This document shows positions 33,500 through 41,791 of a DNA stretch of 64,000 bases, in pieces. A program made the translations under genes and the position numbers. Position 1 is the stretch's first letter, and each line of letters begins with the position of its first letter. Below the pieces are notes generated by a model, which was not told the DNA's origin, ran no database searches, and saw only the letters and a program-made list of their open reading frames with translations. The stretch is from Paractinoplanes bogorensis (GTDB lineage Bacteria > Actinomycetota > Actinomycetes > Mycobacteriales > Micromonosporaceae): positions 1-64,000 of the forward strand of contig NZ_JAHKKG010000005.1 of assembly GCF_018829635.1 (NCBI RefSeq). Reading direction: 5' to 3'.

Positions 33500-34306
33500 A
33501 TGTCGCCAGATCGCCCCACCGCACCCGGCCGCGCGCACGATGAGCGCACCGTGCAATTCGCGCGAGTTCGCGACGGTTCGCGGACGAACGCAGAACAACA
33601 GCGCGCCGAACAAAACGCGCACGATGAGCGCACCGTGCAACACGCGCAAGTTCGCGGCGGTTCGCGGACGAACGCACAACATGAGCGCGCCGAACAAAAC
33701 GCGCAACGGATCGCGCATCCGGCTCCGCGGCGTTCGCTCAATCCGGTGCTGGCGAGTGTGTTCGCTCTGGTCGCGGTGGTCGCCCTGTTCCTGGCCGGGA
33801 TCGCCGCGGAGAGCTACCGCCACGGGGGACCGGCCGGCCCGGTCGAGGCCCAGGCCGGGGCCAAGCCCGCCGCGCCCAAGAAGAAGGCCACGCCGAGCCA
33901 CGCACCGGAACCGGGCGTCGGGGACAAGGTGCGCGACGGCAAGTTCGAGTTCGTCGTTTCGAAGGTCGACTGCTCGAAGAACACCGTCGGGCTCGAGCAT
34001 TTCGAACGCACCGCCACCGGCCGGTACTGCGTGGTCAGCCTGTCCGCGCGCAACTTCTCGAGCGAACCGAAGTACTTCGTCGGGCACGCGCAGAAGGCGA
34101 TCGGCGCCGACGGCACCGAGTACGGCAACGACGAGCTCGCGAGCATCTACGCCAACCGGGCCACCCGCACGTTCCTGCAGAAGCTCGACCCCGGTGAGCG
34201 GGTCACCGGCAAGCTCGTCTTCGACGTCCCGAAAACCGCCAAGCTGACCACCCTCGTGCTTCACGACTCTCTGCTGTCCGGCGGCGTGACCGTCAAACTG
34301 CGCTAG
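33500..34306 (+). CDS. DUF4352-domain membrane protein with a duplicated N-terminal tract
   Basis: A 268-residue protein. Residues 12-67 are two copies of a 28-residue, charged, Gln/Arg/Asn-rich unit (AHDERTVQ...RAEQN). A membrane helix follows (LASVFALVAVVALFLAGIA), then a Pro/Ala/Lys linker and a C-terminal DUF4352 immunoglobulin-like domain (GRYCVVSLSARNFSSEPKYF, GTEYGND). The N-terminus should be cytoplasmic and the DUF4352 domain outside. DUF4352 proteins are surface or lipoprotein-like and of unknown role; some act as telokin-like immunoprotective antigens. The ATG has AGGAG seven bases upstream. Confidence 0.8.
   Translation: MSPDRPTAPGRAHDERTVQFARVRDGSRTNAEQQRAEQNAHDERTVQHAQVRGGSRTNAQHERAEQNAQRIAHPAPRRSLNPVLASVFALVAVVALFLAGIAAESYRHGGPAGPVEAQAGAKPAAPKKKATPSHAPEPGVGDKVRDGKFEFVVSKVDCSKNTVGLEHFERTATGRYCVVSLSARNFSSEPKYFVGHAQKAIGADGTEYGNDELASIYANRATRTFLQKLDPGERVTGKLVFDVPKTAKLTTLVLHDSLLSGGVTVKLR
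33533..33700. repeat. Two in-frame 84-bp tandem repeats
   Basis: Units 33533-33616 and 33617-33700 encode two 28-residue copies in the DUF4352 protein. They share long identical stretches such as GCGCACGATGAGCGCACCGT and TTCGCGGACGAACGCA and are strongly enriched in CGCG/GCGC words. Confidence 0.9.
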
Positions 34307-35735
34307 GAAGAGCTGCGTCCGGGAGAGCTGCGTCCGGGCGGGCCGCGGAGGACGATCGGCGGGCCGCCTTCTCGGTGTACATCGCGGTGTCCGCCTCGTG
34401 CAGAAGTTCGTCCAGCGTCCGTACGCCGTCCGCGGTGGCACGGCCGACGCTGGCGCCCACGGACACCGTCTCACCGCGCACGGTCATCGGCGCGGTCAGC
34501 TCCGCGCGGATCCGGTCGGCCGAGTTGTCACCGGGCAGGATCAGCGCGAACTCGTCCCCGCCGAGCCGCGCGACCAGGTCGTCCGCCCGCACCGCCGAGG
34601 TGAGTCGCCGGGCCACGGTGACCAGGGCCTCGTCACCACCGGCGTGACCGAGCCGGTCGTTGATCGGCTTGAACCCGTCCAGGTCGATCAGCAGCACGGT
34701 GGTGCCCGGCGCGGTGACCAGCTCGGCGCCCCGGCTGTGGAACGCGGCCCGGTTGAGCAGCCCGGTCAGCGGATCGTGGTGGGCCTGGTGAGCGAGTTTG
34801 ACCGCGAGACGGCCGACGATCGCCACGGTCAGGAACTGCCGTGCGAGCACCAGAGTGAACGTCACGAGCAGAACCCACACGAGCACCGGACCGAGCGCAC
34901 CCCGGCTCAGTTGCTGGGTCGCGCCGGCGGCGACGGCGAGCAGGAAGGGGACGTACGGGAGGAAGGCCCAACCGCCGGCGAACGATCGGGTGTCGGCGGA
35001 TGTGGTCTCGCGCGGTGTCTCGAGCCGGCTGGCGATCAGCGTGAGACCGGCCGCGAGCAGGTAACCGCCCCCGGCGCCGTGCGCGAACCACGGGTGGCCC
35101 TCGATGTTGTTGTGCAGCCCGGTGAGCGCGATGGCGGCCAGCGTGACCGAGGCGGCGCCGAGGGTGCGGGGCGCGTAGCCCGTACGGCCGGGAAGGTTCT
35201 GCGACATGGTGACCAGCGCGACCGAGGCGGCCAGCACCTCCATGGCGACCAGCGCACTGGCGAATGCGAAGCCGCTGCCGGTGCGGGCCGGGGCGAGCAC
35301 GTAGATCCAGGCCACGGTGAACAGGGCGCCGCACACCGCGGCCAGGTCGAGCAGCGCGCGGTAGCCGCGGCTGCCGTGCATCGGGGGAGCGTGCAGGGCG
35401 ACGCCGAGCGGCAGCAGGACGGCGGCGCTCAGGGCGACCACGTTGCCGATCAGATAGACGGTCGCGTTCGCGGCGATCTCGTCAGCCAGGTAGATCAGGT
35501 TGGCGATCGACCAGCAGGCGCCCGCGACCGTGCCGACCAGCACCGACGCGCGGACCCGGCCGGTCTCGTGCCGGGACCGGCGCCAGTAGAAATAGGCGGC
35601 CAGGGCGGCCGGGACGGCGATCAGCACGTCCGAGATCGCGCGTCCCGGACTGATCGGCAGCCACGGCAGCACCAGCTGGAAGGCGGCAGCGATCATCGCC
35701 ACCGCCACCAGTTGCTTGCGCAGTGGCACCGTCAC
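34293..35735 (-). CDS. Membrane GGDEF protein (diguanylate cyclase)
   Basis: A 480-residue protein with about ten N-terminal helices (residues 1-310) and a C-terminal GGDEF domain. HHDPLTGLLNRAAF opens the domain, the catalytic motif RLGGDEFALI is intact near residue 392, and the metal-binding LLIDLDGFKPINDRLGH is present. No I-site RxxD is seen directly before the motif: the region reads SAVRADDLVARLGG, where RADD is a possible variant. There is no EAL domain. The tail is Ala/Asp-rich. It overlaps the convergent DUF4352 gene by 14 nt. Confidence 0.92.
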   Translation of the reverse strand: MTVPLRKQLVAVAMIAAAFQLVLPWLPISPGRAISDVLIAVPAALAAYFYWRRSRHETGRVRASVLVGTVAGACWSIANLIYLADEIAANATVYLIGNVVALSAAVLLPLGVALHAPPMHGSRGYRALLDLAAVCGALFTVAWIYVLAPARTGSGFAFASALVAMEVLAASVALVTMSQNLPGRTGYAPRTLGAASVTLAAIALTGLHNNIEGHPWFAHGAGGGYLLAAGLTLIASRLETPRETTSADTRSFAGGWAFLPYVPFLLAVAAGATQQLSRGALGPVLVWVLLVTFTLVLARQFLTVAIVGRLAVKLAHQAHHDPLTGLLNRAAFHSRGAELVTAPGTTVLLIDLDGFKPINDRLGHAGGDEALVTVARRLTSAVRADDLVARLGGDEFALILPGDNSADRIRAELTAPMTVRGETVSVGASVGRATADGVRTLDELLHEADTAMYTEKAARRSSSAARPDAALPDAALPSAV

Positions 35736-35759
35736 AGCCGTATCTACGGCCGACGGGCG

Positions 35760-36275
35760 TCAGTTCTGAGCGGTTGGCGGCGTGTCGTAGCGCTCGTAGA
35801 TCGCCGCCCGCGCTCGCTCGGGATCGAGCCGGTGCAGCACGGCGTCGGCGATCTCGGCCAGCTGCACGATCTGCTCGGGTGTGAGCGCATCGATCACATT
35901 TTCCCGTACGGCGGCCACGTGCCCCGGTGCGGCCGCGCGCACCTTTTCCCAGCCGGCCTCGGTGAGCCGGGCGTTGGTGGCGCGCTTGTCCTCGGGGCAG
36001 GGGAAGCGCTCGACCAGGCCGCGCGCCTCCAGACGCTGCACGACGTGGGAGAGCCGGGCCAGCGTGGCGGTGGTGTGCTCGGCCAGGGCGGTCATGCGCA
36101 GCGTGTGCGCGGGCGCCTCGGAGAGCATGGCGAGCACGAAGTAGTCGAAGTGGGTCAGCTGGGAGTCGCGCCGCAGCTGGGAGTCGAGGGCGCCGGGCAG
36201 AAGTTCGAGCACGGCGGCGAGGCGTACCCAGGCCGCCTTCTGCTTGTCGTCGAGCCATCGCGTGTCCACGGTCAC
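35760..36275 (-). CDS. MarR-family transcriptional regulator
   Basis: A 171-residue regulator with a MarR fold: HFDYFVLAMLSEAPAHTLRMTALAE, the recognition region ARLSHVVQRLEARGLVERF, the wing CPEDKRATNARLTEAG, and long terminal helices. It is divergent from an NADP-dinucleotide oxidoreductase gene with an 86-nt shared promoter that holds two inverted repeats with GTTG/CAAC arms. This layout strongly suggests that it represses the oxidoreductase and itself. The inducer is unknown. Confidence 0.93.
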   Translation of the reverse strand: MTVDTRWLDDKQKAAWVRLAAVLELLPGALDSQLRRDSQLTHFDYFVLAMLSEAPAHTLRMTALAEHTTATLARLSHVVQRLEARGLVERFPCPEDKRATNARLTEAGWEKVRAAAPGHVAAVRENVIDALTPEQIVQLAEIADAVLHRLDPERARAAIYERYDTPPTAQN

Positions 36276-36293
36276 CAGTTTCGCACGACATTA

Positions 36294-36338
36294 GTTGTTG
36301 CTACAACCGCCGTACACGTGCAATTGTTGTCGCAACAA
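36294..36338. promoter_or_regulatory. Two MarR-type operator palindromes in a divergent promoter
   Basis: Site 1 is GTTGT-TGCT-ACAAC (36294-36307). Site 2 is TTGTTG-TCG-CAACAA (36324-36338). Both share GTTGT/ACAAC arms and lie between the MarR gene and the oxidoreductase gene. The AT-rich region around them probably holds both promoters. Confidence 0.65.
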
Positions 36339-36361
36339 CCAATAGAGCTCGGGAGGGCATC

Positions 36362-36937
36362 ATGGCGAACATCAGCATCCTCGGCACCGGCAACATGGGT
36401 CAGGCCATCGGCGGGGTCGTCGCCAAGGGCGGCAACACCGTGCAGCAGCTCAACACCTCGAGCGCCGACCAGGCCGTCACCGGTGACATCGTGATCCTCG
36501 CGGTGCCGCACGCCGCCCTGGCCGACATCGTCGCCACCCGCGGCGAGCAGCTGGCCGGCAAGATCGTCGTCGACATCACCAACCCGGTCGACTTCGCCAC
36601 CTTCGACGACCTGACCGTCCCGGCCGACGGTTCGGCCGCCGCCGAGCTGGCCAAGGCGCTGCCGCAGAGCAAGGTCGTCAAGGCGTTCAACACCAACTTC
36701 GCCGGCACGCTGGCCACCGGCTCGGTCGGCACCGAGACCACCGCCGTCCTGATCGCGGGCGACGACGCCGACGCCAAGGCCGCCGTCTCGTCGGTCGTCA
36801 CCGCGGCCGGCCTGCGCGCCGTCGACGCCGGCTCGCTCAAGCGGGCGCGCGAGCTCGAGTCGCTCGCCTTCCTGCAGATCACCCTGGCCGCGGGCGAGAA
36901 GCTCTCGTGGACCGGCGGTTTCGCCGCCGTAGCCTGA
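36362..36937 (+). CDS. NADP-dinucleotide-binding oxidoreductase (F420-dependent NADP reductase-like)
   Basis: A 191-residue single-domain Rossmann protein. The first strand has ISILGTGNMGQAIGG (G-x-G-x-x-G). The middle has VVDITNPVDF and the end has SKVVKAFNTNFAGTLATG, the pattern of the F420-dependent NADP reductase family (NADP_Rossmann with KAFNT). Many short members act as NAD(P)H-dependent reductases of unknown substrate. The ATG has GGGAGGG before it. It is probably controlled by the divergent MarR regulator and is followed by a strong terminator hairpin. Confidence 0.88.
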   Translation: MANISILGTGNMGQAIGGVVAKGGNTVQQLNTSSADQAVTGDIVILAVPHAALADIVATRGEQLAGKIVVDITNPVDFATFDDLTVPADGSAAAELAKALPQSKVVKAFNTNFAGTLATGSVGTETTAVLIAGDDADAKAAVSSVVTAAGLRAVDAGSLKRARELESLAFLQITLAAGEKLSWTGGFAAVA

Positions 36938-36947
36938 CGTCTGCTCC

Positions 36948-36974
36948 GGGCGCCCGGCTCAGAGCCGGGCGCCC
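36948..36974. terminator. Perfect 27-bp terminator hairpin
   Basis: GGGCGCCCGGCTC (36948-36960) and GAGCCGGGCGCCC (36962-36974) are perfect complements around a single A. The real loop will include a few terminal pairs. It begins 11 nt after the oxidoreductase stop. There is no T-run. Confidence 0.75.
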
Positions 36975-37128
36975 AGCAGAAACGCGAACGTCAGCAGGGC
37001 CGCGCCGGACCGAAACACATCGATCCGTTCCCGGCGCGTGACAACCTGATGCGGGCGCTCGACGAGAAGCAGCCGGACCTCCGCGCGGCCGTGCCGGCTG
37101 ACGTGCGGCGAGCAGCCCAGTGGCTGAG

Positions 37129-37623
37129 TCACTCGCCGATGTCGTCCCAGTACCCGCAGCGCCGGCAGGCGTTCGGCCAATGGCCGGGATCGGGGTCGTG
37201 CTCCTCGCGGAAGGCGGTGACGACGCCGCAGTCCTCGCAGGTTCCCGTCACCTGGCACGAGCCCTCCGCGCGTTCCTCCGGCCGGTAGCGGTGCGCGTCG
37301 GTCGTGCGCTCGGCATCGCATCGGCGGCAGAGCGCCGTCCGTACGCAGTTCTCGTTCTTCTCCCGGTGCTCGCCCCAGTCGTGCCCTGGGCCGGCGCTGA
37401 TCAGCCGGTCACAGGTCCGGCACCGGTACTCGTGGCGGCACGGGTCGTCCGGCGTCGGCGCCAGGCGTGACGCCGGGTTGTGCTGTCCCAGCCGGCACAG
37501 CGCGGGCGACCACGAACCGCCCCCGCGCCTCCGCTCCTGCAGCCGCTCGTCCAGGACGTGGGCCACGGTGCCGGCGGCGAGGAGGGCGGCCACGCCGGCC
37601 CCGATCATCCAGGTGTCGACCAC
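37129..37623 (-). CDS. Membrane-anchored zinc-ribbon protein
   Basis: A 164-residue protein. Residues 3-20 form one hydrophobic segment (MIGAGVAALLAAGTVAHVL). The rest is Cys/His-rich with four CxxC motifs (CRTC, CRRC, CEDC, CRRC) spaced like two or more rubredoxin-type zinc ribbons; HEYRCRTCDRLI is typical. No family name can be given. It lies 28 nt downstream of the last ABC-transporter gene on the same strand, so it may be the tail of that operon. Confidence 0.7.
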   Translation of the reverse strand: MVDTWMIGAGVAALLAAGTVAHVLDERLQERRRGGGSWSPALCRLGQHNPASRLAPTPDDPCRHEYRCRTCDRLISAGPGHDWGEHREKNENCVRTALCRRCDAERTTDAHRYRPEERAEGSCQVTGTCEDCGVVTAFREEHDPDPGHWPNACRRCGYWDDIGE

Positions 37624-37651
37624 GCCTCCAGTGTGGAGGGTCGGTGCTCGT

Positions 37652-38257
37652 CTACTGGCCGAGCGCGGCCTCGGCCGTGGCCAGCCGGGGGCCGACCCGC
37701 CACGCGTAGGCCAGCATCCCGGCCACGAACAGCACCGCCGCGGTGGCCGTGGCGACCCGGCTCGAGGTGGGCTCGACCAGCCAGAAGAACCATTTCGCCC
37801 GGTCGCCGCCGGCGAAGATCAGCTGGGCCACCGTCCAACAGATCGGCAGCTGCCAGGCCATCCGGGTGCCGGCCAGGGCCACGCCGAGGCCGATCAGGCC
37901 GGTCAGGCCGGCCACGTTGCGGAGGGTCTCGGCCGGTGGGCCGAACGACGCGCCGGTGGCCGCGCTGGCCACCGCCGGAACGGCCACGATCAGGCCCGCC
38001 GTGAGCAGGTGCAACGCCCGCCTCGGCGGCCACGGCCGGGCGGCCGAGGATTCCAGCGCGTCGTCGTCGCCGGCCAGGGTCGGGATCATCGGGGCCAGGG
38101 CCAGCAGGATGGTCAGGAGGGCGAAGGCCGGTTCCAGGCGGGGGCGATCGGTGAACACCGACCACCCCGTCCAGGCCAGCGCGAGCGCGGCGAACGACAC
38201 CGCGGCCGCCACCGGCACGCGCCGGGAGCGGGCGTAGAGGGTCAGCCAGCCGGTCAC
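37652..38257 (-). CDS. Membrane protein, probable ABC-transporter permease partner
   Basis: A 201-residue protein with about six helices (VPVAAAVSFAALALAWTGW, AFALLTILLALAPMIPTLAG, VAGLTGLIGLGVALAG and others). The GTG at 38257 overlaps the TGA of the upstream permease (GTGA), so the two are translationally coupled. No specific family is recognised. Position and topology suggest a second membrane subunit of the exporter. Confidence 0.75.
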   Translation of the reverse strand: MTGWLTLYARSRRVPVAAAVSFAALALAWTGWSVFTDRPRLEPAFALLTILLALAPMIPTLAGDDDALESSAARPWPPRRALHLLTAGLIVAVPAVASAATGASFGPPAETLRNVAGLTGLIGLGVALAGTRMAWQLPICWTVAQLIFAGGDRAKWFFWLVEPTSSRVATATAAVLFVAGMLAYAWRVGPRLATAEAALGQ

Positions 38258-39591
38258 GGGGCGGCCTTGGCGGTGGTGAGGTACGGCATCAGGTCGTTCT
38301 CGCATTTCTGGGCCGCGTCGCGCAGGGCGGTGACCCGGCGGACCTGTTCGGCCTCGGGGAGCGCCCGCAGACCCCGTACGGTGTCGCGGATCTGTTGCTC
38401 CATCTCCGGGTAGTTGCCGAAATCGTCGACGCCGGTCAGCACGTCGGTGCCCATCAGCCAGGCCCCGGCCGCGTGCCCGGCGACGCTGTGCGCGGGTCCC
38501 TCGGCGCAGCCGTTCCAGCCGGTGCCGGCGCCGAGCAGCATGTTCGGCACCAGGGCGTTGTTGTTCAGGTCGAAGCTGACCGTGTCGGCCGGTGTCCGGA
38601 TCAGGCCGGTCGAGTCCCAGCCCGAGTCGCCGGGCTGATAGACCCGGTCGGCGTGCCACTCGATCGCCTTGGTCTGCGCGCCGGGCAGCTTGGCCAGCAG
38701 TTGCAGCGCCTCCCGGACCTGGGGTGCGGCCTTGTCCAGCTGCCAGGCGTGCACCGCGGTCACGCACACCTGCGGGGTGCCGTCGGCGCAGACCAGCCGG
38801 ATCGCGCCGGCGTCGACCCGGTAGCGGTCGGCCTGGCCGACGCCCGGCACGACCATGGCGGCCCACCCGGCCAGGCCCAGCACGGCCACCGCGGCGACGC
38901 GCGGGATCCACGAGCGTCCGGCCGCGAGCAGGAACCCGGCGCCGAGCAGGCCCGCGCCGAGCAGCGCGTATCCGGCCAGGGCCCGGCCGCTGATCGCCTC
39001 CCACGGCTGGAACGGCGGCTGGGCCAGCATCGACAGGTTCTCCATGCGCGTCGGCTCGCCGATCGGCCCGAGCTCGCTGAACGCGAACTGGAGCAGCAGC
39101 CCGAGCACGGCGACCAGCGGCGGCACCAGCGGGGACGACCAGGCGCGTCCGGCCGCCAGACCGAGCCAGGTGCCACCGGCGAGCACCAGCACGCCGGTCA
39201 GCGGCCAGAGCAGGGTCGCGGCGCTGAGATAGCTGCCGGACACGGCGATCAGGATCGCGCCGGCAGCGAACAGAAGCAGGTGGGCCGCGGCGGCCGCGAT
39301 ACCGATCGCGAGCAGGGCGGGCGTCAGGCGCTGGGCGCGGGGGCGGGCCGTGCTGGCGATCAACTCGTCGGCGCGGGTGCGCTTCTCGCGGCGGCCGAGC
39401 ACCGCGCCGCCGGCCAGGGCCAGCGGGAGCAGCAGGAAGAGCGAGGAGCCGGTCGAGTACGCGAAACGCAGCCAGTCGTGCCGCCAGGTGCCCCCGTCCA
39501 GGACGAGCAGGGCACCGCCGACCCCGATCAGCAGGGCGGCCAGGGTCAGGGCGTTGGAGCGGCGCAGTTCGATGCCGAGGATCCGGGTCAC
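38254..39591 (-). CDS. ABC-transporter permease-like membrane protein with a large extracytoplasmic domain
   Basis: A 445-residue protein. The first 240 residues carry about seven membrane helices, with RREKRTRADELIASTARPRAQR in the cytoplasmic loop that is typical of ABC-2 type permeases (compare the RREERSGRAEELLA pattern). The last 200 residues are outside and include CADGTPQVCVTAVHAWQ and two more Cys (NGCAEGP, KCENDL), probably disulfide-bonded. The GTG start overlaps the ATPase stop by 4 nt. What it transports is unknown. Confidence 0.82.
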   Translation of the reverse strand: MTRILGIELRRSNALTLAALLIGVGGALLVLDGGTWRHDWLRFAYSTGSSLFLLLPLALAGGAVLGRREKRTRADELIASTARPRAQRLTPALLAIGIAAAAAHLLLFAAGAILIAVSGSYLSAATLLWPLTGVLVLAGGTWLGLAAGRAWSSPLVPPLVAVLGLLLQFAFSELGPIGEPTRMENLSMLAQPPFQPWEAISGRALAGYALLGAGLLGAGFLLAAGRSWIPRVAAVAVLGLAGWAAMVVPGVGQADRYRVDAGAIRLVCADGTPQVCVTAVHAWQLDKAAPQVREALQLLAKLPGAQTKAIEWHADRVYQPGDSGWDSTGLIRTPADTVSFDLNNNALVPNMLLGAGTGWNGCAEGPAHSVAGHAAGAWLMGTDVLTGVDDFGNYPEMEQQIRDTVRGLRALPEAEQVRRVTALRDAAQKCENDLMPYLTTAKAAP

Positions 39592-40379
39592 TTGGCACTC
39601 CGGTGGCTCGCGAGCAGCGTGGTGTAGCCGCGCTCGGCGGCGCTGTCGCCGGTGCCGCCCTGCTCACCGAACCGGGTCAGGTCGGCCGGCAGGCCCTGCC
39701 ACACGAGCTTGCCCTGGTCCATCAGCACGACGTTGGAGCAGGCCGCGACCACGTCCTCGACCAGGTGGGTCGAGACCACCACGCAGCTCTCGGCGCCGAG
39801 TTCGCGCAGCAAGGTGCGGAAGTCGACCCGCTGTTCGGGGTCGAGGCCGACGGTCGGCTCGTCGAGCAGCAGCAGGGCCGGGTCGTTGACGATCGCCTGC
39901 GCGATGCCGGCCCGGCGCAGCATGCCGCCGGAGAGCGACTTGAGCCGGGAGTCGGCCCGGTCGGTGAGGCCGACCCGCTCGACGGCGCGCTGTACCGCCC
40001 CGGGGATGGCCGCCTTGGGCATCTCGCGCAGCCAGGCCATGTACTCGACGTATTCGCGCACGGTGAAGCGCGGGTAGAAGCCGAAGTGCTGGGGCAGATA
40101 GCCGAGCCGGCGGCGCAGCGGGCGCAGGGAGCGGCTCTCGGTGGCGTCGGTGCCGAGCAGGGTGAGCCGGCCGCCGGACGGGCGGTGCACGGTCGACAGG
40201 GCCCGCATCAGGGTGGTCTTGCCGGCGCCGTTCGGGCCCAGCAGGCCGTGCACGCCGGTGCCGAGCCGCAGGTCGAGCCCGTTGACGGCCAGGTGCCGGC
40301 GGCCGGCCTTGACCTCCAGGCGCTCGGCCTCGACGGGCCAGGCGTAGGTGTCCGGCCTCAGTTCGGTCGCGGTGACCAT
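39588..40379 (-). CDS. ABC-transporter ATP-binding protein
   Basis: A 263-residue ATPase with all expected motifs: Walker A GPNGAGKTT, Q-loop LPQHFGF, signature LSGGMLRR, Walker B ALLLLDEPTVGLDP, and switch His in VVSTHLVEDV. It is closest in style to ABC-2/drug-export ATPases (CcmA-like). The ATG at 40379 is used. A TTG nine bases upstream has a better-spaced AGGAG and is a real alternative. It is followed by two permease-like genes with 4-nt overlaps. Confidence 0.95.
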   Translation of the reverse strand: MVTATELRPDTYAWPVEAERLEVKAGRRHLAVNGLDLRLGTGVHGLLGPNGAGKTTLMRALSTVHRPSGGRLTLLGTDATESRSLRPLRRRLGYLPQHFGFYPRFTVREYVEYMAWLREMPKAAIPGAVQRAVERVGLTDRADSRLKSLSGGMLRRAGIAQAIVNDPALLLLDEPTVGLDPEQRVDFRTLLRELGAESCVVVSTHLVEDVVAACSNVVLMDQGKLVWQGLPADLTRFGEQGGTGDSAAERGYTTLLASHRSAK

Positions 40380-40408
40380 GCGTACCAAGGGAATCTCTCC
40401 TCGACGGA

Positions 40409-41203
40409 TCAACGGGGGGCGCGCTGGTGGTCACCGGCGCGCAGGAGGGTCAGAACGGTGCCGATCACGGCGGCGAGTGCCCAGACCGGCAGACTTTCGG
40501 ATCGGATGACCACGGGCAGGTCGGCGGAGGTGATCGCCGGCACGACGATGACCAGCACCCAGGCGCTGCCCAGCACGGCGGCGGCCCGGTCGACGCCGAT
40601 CCGGCCGCCGAGCAGCAGCGTGGCCGCGGTGAAGGTGAGGGCGGGCAGCAGCCACAGGGCCGGGTTCATGCCGAGCCGCCAGCCGGCCAGGGCCAGCGGT
40701 GGCAGCACGGTCGCGAGCACCACGACCGTACGGCGGAAAAGCATCTCGAGACCGGCCCGCGAGGTGCCCGCGGTGATCTCCCAGGCCGGGTCGCTGCGCC
40801 GGGACCAGGCGACGGCCAGGCCGGCCAGCGGGGCGACCGGGGCCAGCAGAAGCACCAGCGAGGGCCGTTCGGGGAACTGGCGGTCGAGCAGGAAAGCGGC
40901 CAGCACGGCGCTGAGCACGGTCACGATCCACGGGACGACCGACCACACCGCCCACCGGTGGACCATGCGGCGCCAGGGGTGCCGGCGGACCGGTCCGGGC
41001 CCGGACCGCACCCCGCGGTCGATCGCCACCTGCACGTCGTCGAGCAGCGCGAGCAGTGGCGGCGCGGCCATCTCGGCCATCCGGGCGCGGCACTCGGCGC
41101 AGTTCTCCAGGTGAACCTCCACGGCCCAGACGGCGGCGTCGTCGAGACCGGGGTCCGCGGCGACGTAGCTCTCGAGCGCGGGGGAAGGGATGTGCGTCGT
41201 CAT
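40409..41203 (-). CDS. Zinc-finger anti-sigma factor fused to a six-helix membrane domain
   Basis: A 264-residue protein. The N-terminal 45 residues have the ZAS signature H-x3-C-x2-C (HLENCAECR), which binds and inhibits the cognate ECF sigma factor. The rest has about six membrane helices instead of the usual single one, so signal reception probably happens in the membrane. The ATG overlaps the stop of the sigma gene by 4 nt. Confidence 0.88.
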   Translation of the reverse strand: MTTHIPSPALESYVAADPGLDDAAVWAVEVHLENCAECRARMAEMAAPPLLALLDDVQVAIDRGVRSGPGPVRRHPWRRMVHRWAVWSVVPWIVTVLSAVLAAFLLDRQFPERPSLVLLLAPVAPLAGLAVAWSRRSDPAWEITAGTSRAGLEMLFRRTVVVLATVLPPLALAGWRLGMNPALWLLPALTFTAATLLLGGRIGVDRAAAVLGSAWVLVIVVPAITSADLPVVIRSESLPVWALAAVIGTVLTLLRAGDHQRAPR

Positions 41204-41736
41204 GACAGTGCCTCCCGCAGCACGGTGCGGGCGCGACGGGCCCGGCTCTTCACGGTTCCCTCGGGCAGCCCGAGCAGGATCGACGTCTCGCGCACGGTCA
41301 GCCCGTCCAGCACCATCGCGTGCAGGACGGCGCGGAGTTCGGGGGCGAGTTGCGAGAGGGCCAGCCCGACCTCGTCACCGAGTGAACCGGCGAGCGCTTC
41401 GTCCTCGGCGGCGGCTGTGGTCCGTACGGGAAGATCCTCGGACGGAAACTCCGGACGTCGGGCACGGTGGCGGGCGGCGTCGACCAGACGGTGGGCGGCG
41501 ATCTTCCAGAGCCAACCGGCCGCGCTGCCGTCTCCCGTGAAAGATCCGGCGGCCCGCCAGATCGCCAGATACGTGTCCTGCATGACCTCGGCGACCATGC
41601 CGTCATCAGCGCAACGCCGCCGCAGCCGGACAGCCAGCCACGGCGACGTACGCCGGTACAACTCGTCGAACGCGGCCCGATCGGCTCGCGCGACGCGGCG
41701 GAGCAGTTGCTCCTCGTCGAGGTCGGTCACTCTCAC
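41200..41736 (-). CDS. ECF-type RNA polymerase sigma factor
   Basis: A 178-residue sigma factor. Sigma-2 has FDELYRRTSPWLAVRLRRRC, EVMQDTYLAIWR and WLWKIAAHRLVDAARHRARR. Sigma-4 has LAPELRAVLHAMVLDGLTVRETSILLG and PEGTVKSRARRART. The GTG at 41736, or a second GTG two codons later, is the start. It is followed by its membrane anti-sigma factor and an ABC system, all on one strand with 4-29 nt spacing, so the sigma factor likely drives expression of its own transporter operon. Confidence 0.95.
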   Translation of the reverse strand: MRVTDLDEEQLLRRVARADRAAFDELYRRTSPWLAVRLRRRCADDGMVAEVMQDTYLAIWRAAGSFTGDGSAAGWLWKIAAHRLVDAARHRARRPEFPSEDLPVRTTAAAEDEALAGSLGDEVGLALSQLAPELRAVLHAMVLDGLTVRETSILLGLPEGTVKSRARRARTVLREALS

Positions 41737-41791
41737 ACCCGGTCAGACGACACCGGGACCCCCGACGGATCATCCTTTCATGTGGCGTGGG

